From contig NZ_FWFG01000069.1 in the NCBI RefSeq assembly GCF_900163655.1, forward strand, positions 1 to 60,736: 60,736 nucleotides of DNA, given 5' to 3'. Every line of letters begins with the position of its first letter. Within the stretch, counting starts at the first letter, position 1. Source of the DNA: Brachybacterium nesterenkovii (GTDB lineage Bacteria; Actinomycetota; Actinomycetes; Actinomycetales; Dermabacteraceae). Below, piece after piece: positions 40,538 through 49,779 of the stretch. Both the position numbers and the translations under genes were made by a program. Under the pieces are notes generated by a model. It saw nothing but the letters and a program-made list of their open reading frames with translations. It was not told the origin of the DNA and did not search any database.

Positions 40538-40591
40538 GAGCGCCACGCTGGGACTCAGATCCGACGCGATCCGGCACCCAGCGTGACGCTC
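40538..40591. terminator. Convergent terminator between cobA/cbiX fusion and ilvD
   Basis: The outer 5-bp stem (40538-40542 with 40587-40591) and the 9-bp inner stem (40544-40552 with 40577-40585) are separated by single-base bulges, with a further GATCCG/CGATCC pairing in the loop. It is suited to stop both converging transcripts. Confidence 0.65.
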
Positions 40592-40607
40592 GGCGCAGGT
40601 GCCGGAC

Positions 40608-42440
40608 TCAGGGAAGCGGGCGGCGGGTGGCCCCGTAGGTCGCGGACCGCACCAGGTGGGCGTAGACCTTGAGGGCCTGCGACACCTCGCGCTCGCGCTT
40701 CTCGGGGCGCCACGGCAGCGGGCCCTTCTTCTCGCGGCGGCGGGCGATCTCCTCGTCGCTCACCTCGAGCTGCAGCAGGCGCTTGTCGACGTCCATGACG
40801 ATCCGGTCGCCGTCCTCGATGAGGCCGATGAGCCCGCCTTCGGCCGCCTCCGGGGAGATGTGCCCGATTGACAGGCCCGAGGTGCCGCCGGAGAAGCGGC
40901 CGTCGGTGATCAGCGCGCAGGCCTTGCCCAGGCCGCGGCCCTTGAGGAACGACGTCGGGTAGAGCATCTCCTGCATGCCGGGGCCGCCCTGGGGGCCTTC
41001 GTAGCGGATGACGACGACGTCGCCCTCCTTCACGGTCTTGTCCAGGATCTTCTGCACAGCCTCCTCCTGGGAGTCGCACACGACGGCGCTGCCCTCGAAG
41101 TGGAAGAGGTCCTCGGTGATGCCCGCGGTCTTGATGACGCAGCCGTCCTCGGCCAGGTTGCCCTTGAGCACGCACAGGCCGCCGTCCTTGGTGAAGGCGT
41201 GCGGGACGGCGCGGATCACGCCGTTCTCGGCATCGGTGTCCAGCTCCTTCCACACGTTCTCGGTGCTGAACGCCTGCGTGGTCCGCACCCCGCCGGGGGC
41301 GGCGTGGAAGAGCGCGTCGGCCTCCGTCGAGGTCTTGCCGGAGCGGATGTCCCAGGCGTCCAGCCACGTGGTGAGGTCGGGGGCGTGGATCGCGTGGACG
41401 GAGTGGTCCAGCAGGCCCGCCCGGTCGAGCTCGCCGAGGATCGCGGGAATGCCGCCGGCGCGGTGGACGTCCTCGATGTGGGCGGTGCCGTTGGGGGCGA
41501 CCTTGGACAGGCACGGCACGGAGCGCGAGAGGCGGTCGATGTCGTCGAGGCCGAAGTCGATCTCCCCCTCGATGGCGGCGGCGAGGATGTGCAGCACCGT
41601 GTTGGTGGAGCCTCCCATCGCGACGTCCAGGCTCATCGCGTTGGTGAACGCCGCCTTGGTGGCGATGTTCCGCGGGAGCACCGAGGCGTCGTCCTCGTCG
41701 TACCAGCGCCGGGCGAGATCGACGATGGTGCGCCCGGCCCGCAGGAACAGCTCCTTGCGGAAGGCGTGGGTCGCCAGCGTGGTGCCGTTGCCCGGCAGCG
41801 ACAGCCCGAGCGCCTCGGTCAGGCAGTTCATCGAGTTGGCGGTGAACATGCCCGAGCAGGAGCCGCAGGTGGGGCAGGCGTTGTCCTCGATCTCGGCGAG
41901 CTGGGCATCGGTCACGGACTCGTCAGCACTGATGGAGATCGCGTCGACGAGGTCGAGGCGGTGCTCGACGACGCCCTCGACGGGCTTGCCGGACTCCATC
42001 GGGCCGCCGGAGACGAAGACGACGGGGATGTTCAGGCGCATCGCGGCCATGAGCATGCCCGGGGTGATCTTGTCGCAGTTGGAGATGCACACGAGCGCGT
42101 CCGCGCAGTGGGCGTTGACCATGTACTCCACGGAGTCGGCGATGACGTCGCGGCTGGGCAGCGAGTAGAGCATGCCGCCGTGGCCCATGGCGATGCCGTC
42201 GTCGACCGCGATCGTGTTGAACTCGCGGGCGATGCCGCCGGCCTCCTTGACGGCGCCGGCCACGAGATCGCCCATGTTCTTCAGGTGCACGTGCCCGGGC
42301 ACGAACTGGGTGTACGAGTTCGCGATGGCGACGATCGGCTTGCCAAAGTCCGAGGACTCCATACCGGTGGCGCGCCACAGGGCGCGGGCGCCGGCCATGT
42401 TGCGGCCGTGGGTCGAGGTGCGGGAGCGGAGTGCAGGCAT
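40608..42440 (-). CDS. ilvD: Dihydroxy-acid dehydratase
   Basis: A 610-residue Fe-S dehydratase acting after IlvC in Ile and Val synthesis. Cluster-binding Cys lie in [10 protein letters not shown] and in [16 protein letters not shown]-terminal swivel domain includes [15 protein letters not shown]. The start at 42440 ([21 protein letters not shown]) lies 6 nt after TAGGAT (42447-42452), so its transcript looks leaderless and separate from the ilvBNC block 5 kb away. Confidence 0.96.
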   Translation of the reverse strand: MPALRSRTSTHGRNMAGARALWRATGMESSDFGKPIVAIANSYTQFVPGHVHLKNMGDLVAGAVKEAGGIAREFNTIAVDDGIAMGHGGMLYSLPSRDVIADSVEYMVNAHCADALVCISNCDKITPGMLMAAMRLNIPVVFVSGGPMESGKPVEGVVEHRLDLVDAISISADESVTDAQLAEIEDNACPTCGSCSGMFTANSMNCLTEALGLSLPGNGTTLATHAFRKELFLRAGRTIVDLARRWYDEDDASVLPRNIATKAAFTNAMSLDVAMGGSTNTVLHILAAAIEGEIDFGLDDIDRLSRSVPCLSKVAPNGTAHIEDVHRAGGIPAILGELDRAGLLDHSVHAIHAPDLTTWLDAWDIRSGKTSTEADALFHAAPGGVRTTQAFSTENVWKELDTDAENGVIRAVPHAFTKDGGLCVLKGNLAEDGCVIKTAGITEDLFHFEGSAVVCDSQEEAVQKILDKTVKEGDVVVIRYEGPQGGPGMQEMLYPTSFLKGRGLGKACALITDGRFSGGTSGLSIGHISPEAAEGGLIGLIEDGDRIVMDVDKRLLQLEVSDEEIARRREKKGPLPWRPEKREREVSQALKVYAHLVRSATYGATRRPLP

Positions 42441-42446
42441 GGGTCG

Positions 42447-42452
42447 ATCCTA
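42447..42452 (-). promoter_or_regulatory. -10 box of ilvD (leaderless start)
   Basis: TAGGAT on the minus strand, six bases, then ATG at 42440. Confidence 0.6.
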
Positions 42453-42541
42453 CCGGCCGACCGAGATGCGAGACAGGGTGCTCACCATGCGACCGGCGCT
42501 CTCGTCAGCGACGGCCTCGGAGCGGTGCCGGATGTCATCGG

Positions 42542-44086
42542 TCAGAGCCCCCGCTGCATGAGTCGTGCTGCGTGGCGGAACGGGACCGCCACCAGCAGGG
42601 CGCCGCCCACGAAGTTGCCGACCGTGGTCAGAGCGAGGTTGCGGAGCATCCCGTGCTCACCGAGGCCCCACGTGAGGCCCGGGTCGAGCACCTGGCCGGG
42701 ATGGAACGCGGCGAGCAGCAGCGGGAGCCCGATGAAGGCGATGTTCGCGATGACGTGCTGCGTGCCGGCCGCCACGAACGCGAACGGTCCGTAGAACGCG
42801 AAGCCCATCCGGGCGACGTCGGTGCGCGCCTTGAAGAACAGGAACATCGCGGTCTGGAGGAACCACGTGCACAGCACCGCGAGCAGGAGCGCGGCGACCG
42901 GGCCCTCCCCCGCCTTCGCGGTCCCTATCGCTGCGGCGCGGCGCGCGAAGCCCTCCGTGAGATAGGGGCCGCCGGCCGCGGCGGCGACCCCGATGAGCGC
43001 GAGCGCTCCCGCGAGGTTCCCGACCAGTCCCAGGGCGAGGAAGCACAGGTATGACAGGACGCCGAGCCGCCGATCGAGCACCGCGACGAGCCCAGCGGCC
43101 ATGTCGGCGGTGATGAGCGAGGCGCCCGAGACGAGGATCAGGACGAAGGAGAAGCCGAAGGCGAGCCCCATGACCAGGCTCGCGATGCCGGGGACGGTGA
43201 TCCCGGTGCTCACGTTCACCGAGAGGATCACCCCGAAGGCGACCATCGCGCCCCCGATGAGCGCGCGCACGAGCATGGAGCGAGGATGGTGCGCCTTCTC
43301 GAGCGCGACCGCGACGACGCGGTCGACCATCTCGGGGATCCCGAACGGCTCGAGGTGCGACGCGGCGGTGGCGTCCGTCGCGAGGGCCGGGGGCACGGGT
43401 CGGACATCGCCCTCGGGGGCAGGGGCGCGGGGCGCGGTCGCGGGCGGTGATGCGGTCTCAGCGGGCACGAGGCTGGCCTTCCGGGCTGGGATGTGGCAGG
43501 GACGGACGGGATCAGGGACTGGGCGGGGCGTCGAGCCCTCGGGCAGCCGCTCGGGCGGGACCCAGTCGTGCATGGTCCCCGAGTGGTAGAGGAGCGGCTG
43601 CTCCTCGGAGCGGTGCAGCTCGACGGCGCGGATCAGGAGGATGACGTGATCGCCGGCGTCGTAGATCCGCTCGGTGTACCCGCTCACCCAGGCGGAGGTG
43701 CCCGCGAGGAGGGGTGCTCCGTGGAGGCCCGGCACGTGATCGACTCCCTCGAAGCGGTCCTCGACGCGGCTCGCGAAGCGCCGCGCGAGCGAGGCCTGGC
43801 TGCGCGAGAGCACGTTGACCGCGAGGTGACGCCCCACCCGGAAGGCCGGCAGCGTGCCGGCCGTCCGCGCGACGCACACGAGCAGGAGGGGAGGATCGAG
43901 CGAGACGGAGGTGAAGGAGCTGACCGTCATCCCCACCGGTCGGCCTCCGAGGGTGGTGGTCACGATCGTGACGCCGGTGGGGAACGCGCCCATCACCGAG
44001 CGCATCACGGTGGGATCCACGGCCACGCTCCGCGTCCAGTCCTCGTGAACGGGATGCTCGGCGGTGGGGGTGCTCGTCAGTGGCAT
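42542..44086 (-). CDS. Flavin reductase domain fused to a formate/nitrite-type (FNT) channel
   Basis: One uninterrupted 514-codon ORF. Residues about 25-175 are a flavin reductase-like FMN-binding split barrel (VMRSVMGAFPTGVTIVTT, VSSFTSVSLDPPLLLVCV, LAVNVLS), the type that supplies FMNH2 to two-component monooxygenases. A Pro/Ala-rich linker spans about 176-250. Residues 253-514 (from MVDRVVAVALEKAHH) are a six-helix FNT-family membrane domain, with asparagine- and glycine-rich pore-type segments such as GTQHVIANIAFIG and VGNFVGGALLVAV. FNT channels pass formate, nitrite or hydrosulfide. The ATG overlaps the stop of the flavoprotein gene, so the two are coupled. I do not know this fusion as a named protein. 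An internal start at M253 lacks an obvious ribosome site. Confidence 0.85.
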   Translation of the reverse strand: MPLTSTPTAEHPVHEDWTRSVAVDPTVMRSVMGAFPTGVTIVTTTLGGRPVGMTVSSFTSVSLDPPLLLVCVARTAGTLPAFRVGRHLAVNVLSRSQASLARRFASRVEDRFEGVDHVPGLHGAPLLAGTSAWVSGYTERIYDAGDHVILLIRAVELHRSEEQPLLYHSGTMHDWVPPERLPEGSTPRPVPDPVRPCHIPARKASLVPAETASPPATAPRAPAPEGDVRPVPPALATDATAASHLEPFGIPEMVDRVVAVALEKAHHPRSMLVRALIGGAMVAFGVILSVNVSTGITVPGIASLVMGLAFGFSFVLILVSGASLITADMAAGLVAVLDRRLGVLSYLCFLALGLVGNLAGALALIGVAAAAGGPYLTEGFARRAAAIGTAKAGEGPVAALLLAVLCTWFLQTAMFLFFKARTDVARMGFAFYGPFAFVAAGTQHVIANIAFIGLPLLLAAFHPGQVLDPGLTWGLGEHGMLRNLALTTVGNFVGGALLVAVPFRHAARLMQRGL

Positions 44087-45138
44087 GAGGCGAGCTCCCA
44101 GCGCAGCTGCCCCTCCGACGGGGACTGGACGGGGATGAAGGCCGCCTCCCGGAAGCGCCGGTTGGCCGGCGTCGCGCTCGCGTACCCCTTGCCTCCGGCC
44201 GTGCGCAGCTCGAGGCCCGCCGCGTCGGTCGCGATCTCCGCCGCGGCCAGGCGCAGGGCGAGCAGCTCGGCCTTCGCCGGAGTCGCCGAGCCGCCGACGC
44301 GGTCGGCGAGCTGACGCATGGTCGCCCGGGCCAGGGTGTGGCGGCCGAACACGCCGTCCAGCTCGGCCGCGTACGTGCTCGTGACCCCCACGAGGCCCTC
44401 CCGGGCCTGCTGGACGCTGGTCCCGGCGACTCCCAGGCACATCGCGGTCTGCAGGATCGTGAAGGTCGGCCGGACCCGGGTGAGGAACTCGGCCGTGTCC
44501 TGCGTCAGCACCTGCTCGTGCGGGATGCGGACGTCCTCGAGCGTCAGGGAGGAGGACGCCGTGGAGCCGAGGGCAAGCAGCGAGAACGGCGCGCCGACAG
44601 TGACGCCGTCCGTGTCGAGCGGGAGCTGGACGATGACCTTGCCGCCCGTGGCGGTGCGGGCCGCCGTAACCATGACCGAGTCCTCGAACAGGTTGCTCGC
44701 CCACCGGATCGGGCCGCTGACGACGAAGCCGTCGTCGACGGGGTCGGCCGTGAGCTCGAGGGTGCCGCAGCCGGCGAGGTCCTTGAAGGCCGAGGCCATG
44801 CCGGTGATGCCGAGGACCTCACCCGTCGCGAGGCGCTCGGCCTGCTCGATCGCGGTGGGCGTGCCCGCGGTGCGGAGGTACTCGATCGTCATGCGCGTGG
44901 CCCACAGGGAGAACGCGGTGCTCATGCATCGCGCCGCGATCGACTCGATGACGCCCGCCATCTCGGCCAGCGTGCCGTTGCCGGTGTCCGGGGCCCCGAG
45001 GTCGAGCACGCCCTCGGCCCCGAGGGTCGGGAAGATCGAGCGGGTCGCGGTCTCTCCGCGGTCCACGGCGCCCGCCGCGGAGGCGATGGCATCCAGTGTG
45101 GCGTCGGTGATCCGGGAGCGGTTCAGGACTGCGGTCAT
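44077..45138 (-). CDS. Acyl-CoA-dehydrogenase-like flavoprotein, possible FMNH2-dependent monooxygenase
   Basis: A 353-residue member of the acyl-CoA dehydrogenase fold superfamily: an N-terminal helical domain, a middle beta domain (LEDVRIPHEQVL) and a C-terminal four-helix bundle ending AGGKGYASATPANRRFREAAF and QLRWEL. That C-terminus resembles the DszC/SfnB-like monooxygenase side of the family more than beta-oxidation enzymes, but this is a judgement from memory. It sits between an OsmC gene and a flavin reductase, which fits a two-component monooxygenase. The ATG at 45138 is preceded by a purine-rich CAGGAGAG stretch. Confidence 0.8.
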   Translation of the reverse strand: MTAVLNRSRITDATLDAIASAAGAVDRGETATRSIFPTLGAEGVLDLGAPDTGNGTLAEMAGVIESIAARCMSTAFSLWATRMTIEYLRTAGTPTAIEQAERLATGEVLGITGMASAFKDLAGCGTLELTADPVDDGFVVSGPIRWASNLFEDSVMVTAARTATGGKVIVQLPLDTDGVTVGAPFSLLALGSTASSSLTLEDVRIPHEQVLTQDTAEFLTRVRPTFTILQTAMCLGVAGTSVQQAREGLVGVTSTYAAELDGVFGRHTLARATMRQLADRVGGSATPAKAELLALRLAAAEIATDAAGLELRTAGGKGYASATPANRRFREAAFIPVQSPSEGQLRWELASCH

Positions 45139-45161
45139 GGGGCTCTCCTGGAGGACGCGGA

Positions 45162-45698
45162 TCAGGCGACGACGAGGGTCGAGACGAGCTCGACCGGGCG
45201 CCGGAAGGTGTTGACGACGGGAGACCAGCGGATCGCGTTGTCGTGGATCTCCTGCAGCGTCTGCTCGTCGGTGTCGCCCGCGAGCGTCACCGTGCAGCGC
45301 ACGTCGGTGAAGCCGGGGACCTTGTCCTCGGGCACATCGCCGATGCCCCAGACGGCGGAGATGTCGATGTCGCCCTCCATGGCGACCTCGATCCTCGTGA
45401 GGGTGACCTCGCGGTGCGTGGCGTTGGCGAGCATTCCGACGGAGATGCACGAGCCGAGGGCGGCGAGGGCCATCTCGGAGGGGTTGGGGGCGGAGTCGTC
45501 GCCGAGCAGCGCCGGGGGCTCACCCACGAGCACGGGCGCGAGATCGCGCACGTAACTCATGTTGCGGAAGCCCGATTCGCAGACGGTGGTCGCCCTGAGC
45601 GTCTTGCGGCCCGTGGTCGGGTCCTCCTTGGCGGAACAGGACAGGCGGTCCAGCCCCTCCGCGTCGATGCCCACCAGGTTCGTGATGTTCGTGGTCAT
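45162..45698 (-). CDS. OsmC-family protein
   Basis: A 178-residue OsmC/Ohr-fold protein. The second redox Cys lies in MALAALGSCISVGMLANA, and an earlier Cys (TTVCESGF or SCSAKED) could be the partner. Members are thiol peroxidases for organic hydroperoxides, or uncharacterised relatives. The start at 45698 has GAAGGAGAG about 8 nt upstream. An in-frame upstream start at 45752 is rejected. It is the first gene of a three-gene unit, 23 nt before the flavoprotein gene, behind an iron-box-like site. Confidence 0.88.
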   Translation of the reverse strand: MTTNITNLVGIDAEGLDRLSCSAKEDPTTGRKTLRATTVCESGFRNMSYVRDLAPVLVGEPPALLGDDSAPNPSEMALAALGSCISVGMLANATHREVTLTRIEVAMEGDIDISAVWGIGDVPEDKVPGFTDVRCTVTLAGDTDEQTLQEIHDNAIRWSPVVNTFRRPVELVSTLVVA

Positions 45699-45777
45699 GG
45701 TCTTCTCTCCTTCGTGCGACAGAGGGCGGGGCCGCGCGATTCGAGGGCGCACGCCCCCTCCTCGACATAACGTGTCC

Positions 45778-45796
45778 TTAGGTGAGCCTATCGCTG
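45778..45796. promoter_or_regulatory. DtxR/IdeR-like iron box upstream of the OsmC operon
   Basis: TTAGGTGAGCCTATCGCTG matches the DtxR consensus (TWAGGTWAGSCTWACCTWA) at about 13-14 of 19 positions, with one half-site essentially perfect. It lies 80 bp upstream of the OsmC start, near a possible -10 (TTATGT on the minus strand). Iron-dependent repression is inferred, not shown. Confidence 0.55.
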
Positions 45797-45896
45797 TTCT
45801 TTGGAAATGGGGCGCTCGGGGTCACGGAGGTTCATCCGCCGAGGTCGCACGGAGACGCACGAGCGCTCCCCGGGTCGCGGGGCCCGGGCCGCGCAC

Positions 45897-45934
45897 GACG
45901 ACGGGCCCCTGCCGTATGGCAGGGGCCCGTCGTC
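45897..45934 (-). terminator. Terminator of gatCAB
   Basis: A 17-bp perfect stem (45897-45913 with 45918-45934) and a 4-nt loop lie 37 nt past the gatB stop. It is the strongest hairpin in the window. Confidence 0.9.
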
Positions 45935-45970
45935 AGGGTCGCCGGTGCGCGGAGCCCGGCCTCGGCAGTG

Positions 45971-47482
45971 TCAGCCCTCGACGTCGACCTTCTCGAGGAT
46001 GATCTCCCGCACGCGACCGGCGTCGGCCTGGCCCCGGGTGGCCTTCATGATCGGGCCGATGAGGGCGCCGATCGCCTGCACCTTGCCGCCCTGGATCTTG
46101 GCGACCACGTCGGGGTTGTCGGCGAGCGCCTGGTCCACGGCCGCGGTCAGCACCGAGTCGTCGGAGACGACGGCGAGGCCCTCGGCCTCGACGATCGCCG
46201 CGGGGTCGCCCTCGCCCGCCAGGACCTTGCCCAGCACGGTGCGCGCGATCTTGTCGTTGATCTTCTTGTCGTCGATCAGCTTCTGCAGCTGGGCCACCTG
46301 TGCCGGGGTCACGGCCAGGGCGTCGAGCTCGACGTCCTGCTCGCGCGCCGTACGGGCCAGCTCGCCCATCCACCACTTGCGGGCGCTCTGGGCGCTCGCA
46401 CCGGCGGCGACGGTCTGCTCGATGGGGTCGAGGGCGCCGGCGTTGGTGGCGTCGCGCATCTCGAGATCGGTGAAGCCCCACTCCCCCAGCAGGCGACGGC
46501 GACGGGCCGCCGGCAGCTCCGGCAGGGACGAGCGGATCTCCTCGACCCACTCGCGGCTCGGGGCCACGGGCACGAGGTCGGGCTCGGGGAAGTAGCGGTA
46601 GTCCTCCGCATCGGACTTCATGCGGCCCGAGCTCGTGGAGCCGTCCTCCTCGTGGAAGTGACGGGTCTCCTGGACCACGCTGCCGCCCTCGTCGAGGATC
46701 CCGGCGTGGCGGGAGATCTCGTAGCGGACCGTCTTCTCGATCGAGCGGAAGGAGTTGACGTTCTTGGTCTCCGAGCGGGTGCCGAGCGGCGCCTCCGGAT
46801 TCGCGCGCAGCGACACGTTGACGTCGGCGCGCACGTTGCCGCGCTCCATGCGGGCCTCCGACACGTCGAGCGCCCGGAAGATGTCGCGCAGGGTCCGCAC
46901 ATACGCGGCGGCGACCTCGGGGGTGCGCTTCCCGGTGCCCGTGATGGGCCGGGTCACGATCTCCACGAGCGGGACGCCCGCGCGGTTGTAGTCGACGAGG
47001 GAGTGCGTGGCGCCGTGGATGCGGCCGGTGGAGCCGCCGACGTGGGTGTTCTTGCCCGCGTCCTCCTCCATGTGCGCGCGCTCGATCTCCACGCGGAAGA
47101 CCTCCCCATCCTCGAGCTCGACGTCGATGAAGCCGTCGTGCGCGATCGGCTCGTCGTACTGCGAGGTCTGGAAGTTCTTCGTGAGGTCCGGGTAGAAGTA
47201 CTGCTTGCGCGCGAAGCGGCAGGACTCGGCGATCTCGCAGTTCAGCGCGAGGCCGATGCGGATCGCGTACTCGACGGCCTTGGCGTTGACCACCGGCAGC
47301 GTGCCGGGCAGGCCCAGGGACACCGGGGTGATGGCCGTGTTCGGCTCCGCGGCGAAGATGTTCGGCGCGCCGTCGAACATCTTGGTGGCGGTGCCGAGCT
47401 CGACGTGGACCTCGATGCCCAGGACCGGGTCGTAGCGGTCGGTCGCGTCGTCAAAGGGGACGAGGGTGTCTGCAGCGGTCAC
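45971..47482 (-). CDS. gatB: Asp/Glu-tRNA amidotransferase subunit B
   Basis: A 503-residue subunit that binds the mischarged Glu-tRNA(Gln) (or Asp-tRNA(Asn)) and activates it with ATP. The core begins [16 protein letters not shown], with Zn/substrate motifs around [12 protein letters not shown] and the following region. A C-terminal YqeY-like tRNA-binding domain ends the protein. A GTG start overlaps the gatA stop (GTGA). It supplies Gln-tRNA from the tRNA-Gln encoded at the left end of the window. Confidence 0.96.
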   Translation of the reverse strand: MTAADTLVPFDDATDRYDPVLGIEVHVELGTATKMFDGAPNIFAAEPNTAITPVSLGLPGTLPVVNAKAVEYAIRIGLALNCEIAESCRFARKQYFYPDLTKNFQTSQYDEPIAHDGFIDVELEDGEVFRVEIERAHMEEDAGKNTHVGGSTGRIHGATHSLVDYNRAGVPLVEIVTRPITGTGKRTPEVAAAYVRTLRDIFRALDVSEARMERGNVRADVNVSLRANPEAPLGTRSETKNVNSFRSIEKTVRYEISRHAGILDEGGSVVQETRHFHEEDGSTSSGRMKSDAEDYRYFPEPDLVPVAPSREWVEEIRSSLPELPAARRRRLLGEWGFTDLEMRDATNAGALDPIEQTVAAGASAQSARKWWMGELARTAREQDVELDALAVTPAQVAQLQKLIDDKKINDKIARTVLGKVLAGEGDPAAIVEAEGLAVVSDDSVLTAAVDQALADNPDVVAKIQGGKVQAIGALIGPIMKATRGQADAGRVREIILEKVDVEG

Positions 47483-49005
47483 TTGCCCGCTCCCTTCAGC
47501 TCGGGGGCGCGGTCCAGGAAGGGGCCGCCCCAGGAGTCCTCGAGCAGCGCCTCGAGGGCGCCGCCCACCCGGTACAGGCGGTCATCGGCCTGCGCCGGGG
47601 CGAGGAACTGGATCCCGGCGGGCAGGCCGTCCTCGGCCAGGCCGGAGGGGATGGAGATGCCGGGGGTGCCCGCGAGGTTCGCGGGGATGGTGGCGATGTC
47701 GTTCATGTACATCGCCATCGGATCGTCGACCTTCTCGCCGACGCGGAAGGCGACCGTCGGCGCCGTGGGCGAGGCCATCACGTCGACGCTCTCGAAGGCC
47801 GCGGCGAAATCGCGCTGCACGAGCGTGCGGACCTTCTGGGCGCTGCCGTAGTAGGCGTCGTAGTAGCCGGCGCTCAGGGCGTAGGTGCCCAGCAGGATGC
47901 GGCGCTTGACCTCCGCGCCGAAGCCCTGGCCGCGGGTGGCCTTCATGACGGACTCCGCGGTGGGGTGGTCCTCGGGGACCACGCGCAGGCCGAAGCGCAT
48001 GCCGTCGAACTTGGCCAGGTTGCTCGAGGCCTCCGACGGCATGATCAGGTAGTAGGCGCCCAGCGCGTAGCGGAAGTTCGGGCAGGACACGCGGACGATC
48101 TCCGCGCCCGCCTGCTCGAGCAGGGCGAGGGACTCGGTGAAGCGGGCGCGGACCTCGGGGGCGAAGCCCTCGCCCTCGAGCTCCTCGATCACGCCGATGC
48201 GCAGGCCCTTGACGTCCCGCAGGCGCGCGGCCTCGGTGAACGAGGCGAAGCCGCCGTCCAGCGACGTCGAGTCGCGCACGTCGTGGCCGCCGATGACCTC
48301 GTGCAGCAGCGCGGCGTCCTCGACGGTGCGGGTCACGGGGCCCGCCTGGTCGAGCGAGGAGGCCATCGCGATGAGGCCGTAGCGCGAGACGGAGCCGTAG
48401 GTGGGCTTCATGCCGACGGTGCCGGTGACGGCGCCGGGCTGGCGGATCGAGCCGCCGGTGTCGGTGCCGATCGCCAGCGGCGCCTCGAAGGCGGCCACGG
48501 CCGCGGAGGAGCCGCCGCCGGAGCCGCCGGGGATGCGGTCGGTGTCCCACGGGTTGCGGGTGGGGCCGTAGGCGCTGGTCTCGGTGGACGAGCCCATCGC
48601 GAACTCGTCCATGTTGGTCTTGCCGAGGATGGGCATGCGCGCCGCGCGCAGGCGCTCGACGAGCGTCGCGTCGTACGGCGGGATCCAGCCCTCGAGGATG
48701 CGGGAGCCGGCCGTGGTGGGCATGCCGGCGGTCACGACGACGTCCTTGACGGCGACGGGCACGCCGGCCAGCGGATGCAGCTCCTCGCCGGCGGCGCGGC
48801 GGGCGTCGACGTCGCGGGCCGTGGCCAGGGCGTCGTCCTCGCTGACGTGGAGGAAGGCGTTGAGCTCGCCGTCGACGTCGGCGATGCGCGCGAGGTGGGC
48901 GCGGGCGATCTCCTCCGCGGAGGCGGAGCCGTCGGCCATCGCGGCGGCCATCGCGGCCGCGGACAGGCGGGTGAGGTCGGCGGAGCCGGAAGCGGGGCTG
49001 TTCAT
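47479..49005 (-). CDS. gatA: Asp/Glu-tRNA amidotransferase subunit A
   Basis: A 508-residue amidase that releases ammonia from glutamine for GatB. The amidase signature has the Ser-cisSer-Lys triad: Lys in VAVKDVV and serines in [13 protein letters not shown] and [13 protein letters not shown] start at the ATG at 49005, which has GGAGGAG 5 nt upstream. A GTG at 49011 also fits the frame but sits on top of that ribosome site. It lies between gatC and gatB with overlapping ends. Confidence 0.96.
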   Translation of the reverse strand: MNSPASGSADLTRLSAAAMAAAMADGSASAEEIARAHLARIADVDGELNAFLHVSEDDALATARDVDARRAAGEELHPLAGVPVAVKDVVVTAGMPTTAGSRILEGWIPPYDATLVERLRAARMPILGKTNMDEFAMGSSTETSAYGPTRNPWDTDRIPGGSGGGSSAAVAAFEAPLAIGTDTGGSIRQPGAVTGTVGMKPTYGSVSRYGLIAMASSLDQAGPVTRTVEDAALLHEVIGGHDVRDSTSLDGGFASFTEAARLRDVKGLRIGVIEELEGEGFAPEVRARFTESLALLEQAGAEIVRVSCPNFRYALGAYYLIMPSEASSNLAKFDGMRFGLRVVPEDHPTAESVMKATRGQGFGAEVKRRILLGTYALSAGYYDAYYGSAQKVRTLVQRDFAAAFESVDVMASPTAPTVAFRVGEKVDDPMAMYMNDIATIPANLAGTPGISIPSGLAEDGLPAGIQFLAPAQADDRLYRVGGALEALLEDSWGGPFLDRAPELKGAGK

Positions 49006-49007
49006 GG

Positions 49008-49304
49008 TCACTCCTCCCCCAGGATCTGCGGGACGGCGAAGCGGCCGTCCTTGGCGTCGGGGGCCCCGGACAGCGCCTGCTCCTGCGTGAGGGTGTCGGT
49101 GACGACGTCCTCGCGGAACACGTTGGTCAGGGGAAGGGGGTGGCTGGTGGCGGGCACGTCCTGCGAGGCGACCTCGGACACGGAGGCGACAGCGTCCATG
49201 ATGGCGTCGAACTCGCCGGCGAACCGGGAGATCTCGTCATCGCTGAGCTGGATCCGTGCGAGGTCGGCGAGGCGTGCGACGTCTTCTCGTCCGATCGCTG
49301 GCAT
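49008..49304 (-). CDS. gatC: Asp/Glu-tRNA amidotransferase subunit C
   Basis: A 98-residue small subunit that wraps around and stabilises GatA-Gat[23 protein letters not shown] is the typical N-terminus, and the C-terminal part contains [16 protein letters not shown]. The ATG at 49304 lies 7 nt after TACGAT (49312-49317), suggesting a leaderless first gene of gatCAB. Confidence 0.95.
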   Translation of the reverse strand: MPAIGREDVARLADLARIQLSDDEISRFAGEFDAIMDAVASVSEVASQDVPATSHPLPLTNVFREDVVTDTLTQEQALSGAPDAKDGRFAVPQILGEE

Positions 49305-49311
49305 GCGCACG

Positions 49312-49317
49312 ATCGTA
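49312..49317 (-). promoter_or_regulatory. -10 box of gatCAB (leaderless start)
   Basis: TACGAT on the minus strand, seven bases, then ATG. Confidence 0.6.
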
Positions 49318-49439
49318 CCCGTCCCGGTAGTCTGTGAGCACGGTCACCGTACCTCGGTGAGACGCCCTCCGGGGCCGCCTGCCGGCGACCTCCCATCGAC
49401 CTCGCGCACCGGTCCCCGCCGGTCAGGAAGGAGCCGACC

Positions 49440-49664
49440 ATGTCGGTCGACCCGAACATCGACTACATGTCCCACGACCCCTCGGATGACGAGACCCCGT
49501 CGGACGACCCGCGCCTGCGCGAGGTGCAGGAGCTCGAGAAGCGCATGCGCGCCGCGCTCGCGACCAAGGAGAATCCGCTGCACGACGACGAGTCCACCCG
49601 CGACCGGCTCAAGCAGACCCGCAGCGGCGACGCGGCCGAGGACTCCAGCTCCGACGAGGCCTGA
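49440..49664 (+). CDS. Small acidic hypothetical protein
   Basis: A 74-residue, highly charged and probably disordered protein with no membrane segment. The central part is helical and amphipathic (RLREVQELEKRMRAALATKENPL). I accept it as real because AAGGAG lies 8 nt upstream of the ATG and it stands alone in a gap between two transcription units. I do not recognise the family, so function is unknown. Confidence 0.6.
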   Translation: MSVDPNIDYMSHDPSDDETPSDDPRLREVQELEKRMRAALATKENPLHDDESTRDRLKQTRSGDAAEDSSSDEA

Positions 49665-49767
49665 CCCCTGTCGTCCGCCCCGCGGCCCGCTCGGCCCCCG
49701 GGGCGGACGCTCGCACCTGGCGCCTGCGCGCGACCTGCCCGTGGGATGAGGCGGGACCCCGCGGCCG

Positions 49768-49773
49768 TACGAT
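49768..49773 (+). promoter_or_regulatory. -10 box of the rhomboid-like gene (leaderless start)
   Basis: TACGAT, six bases, then the GTG start at 49780. Confidence 0.6.
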
Positions 49774-49779
49774 GACGCC

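Noticed and set aside
43331-44086. Flavin reductase as a separate gene from the FNT channel
   Set aside because: There is no stop codon between the domains and no ribosome site before M253, so I report one fused ORF. Experiment could still reverse this.
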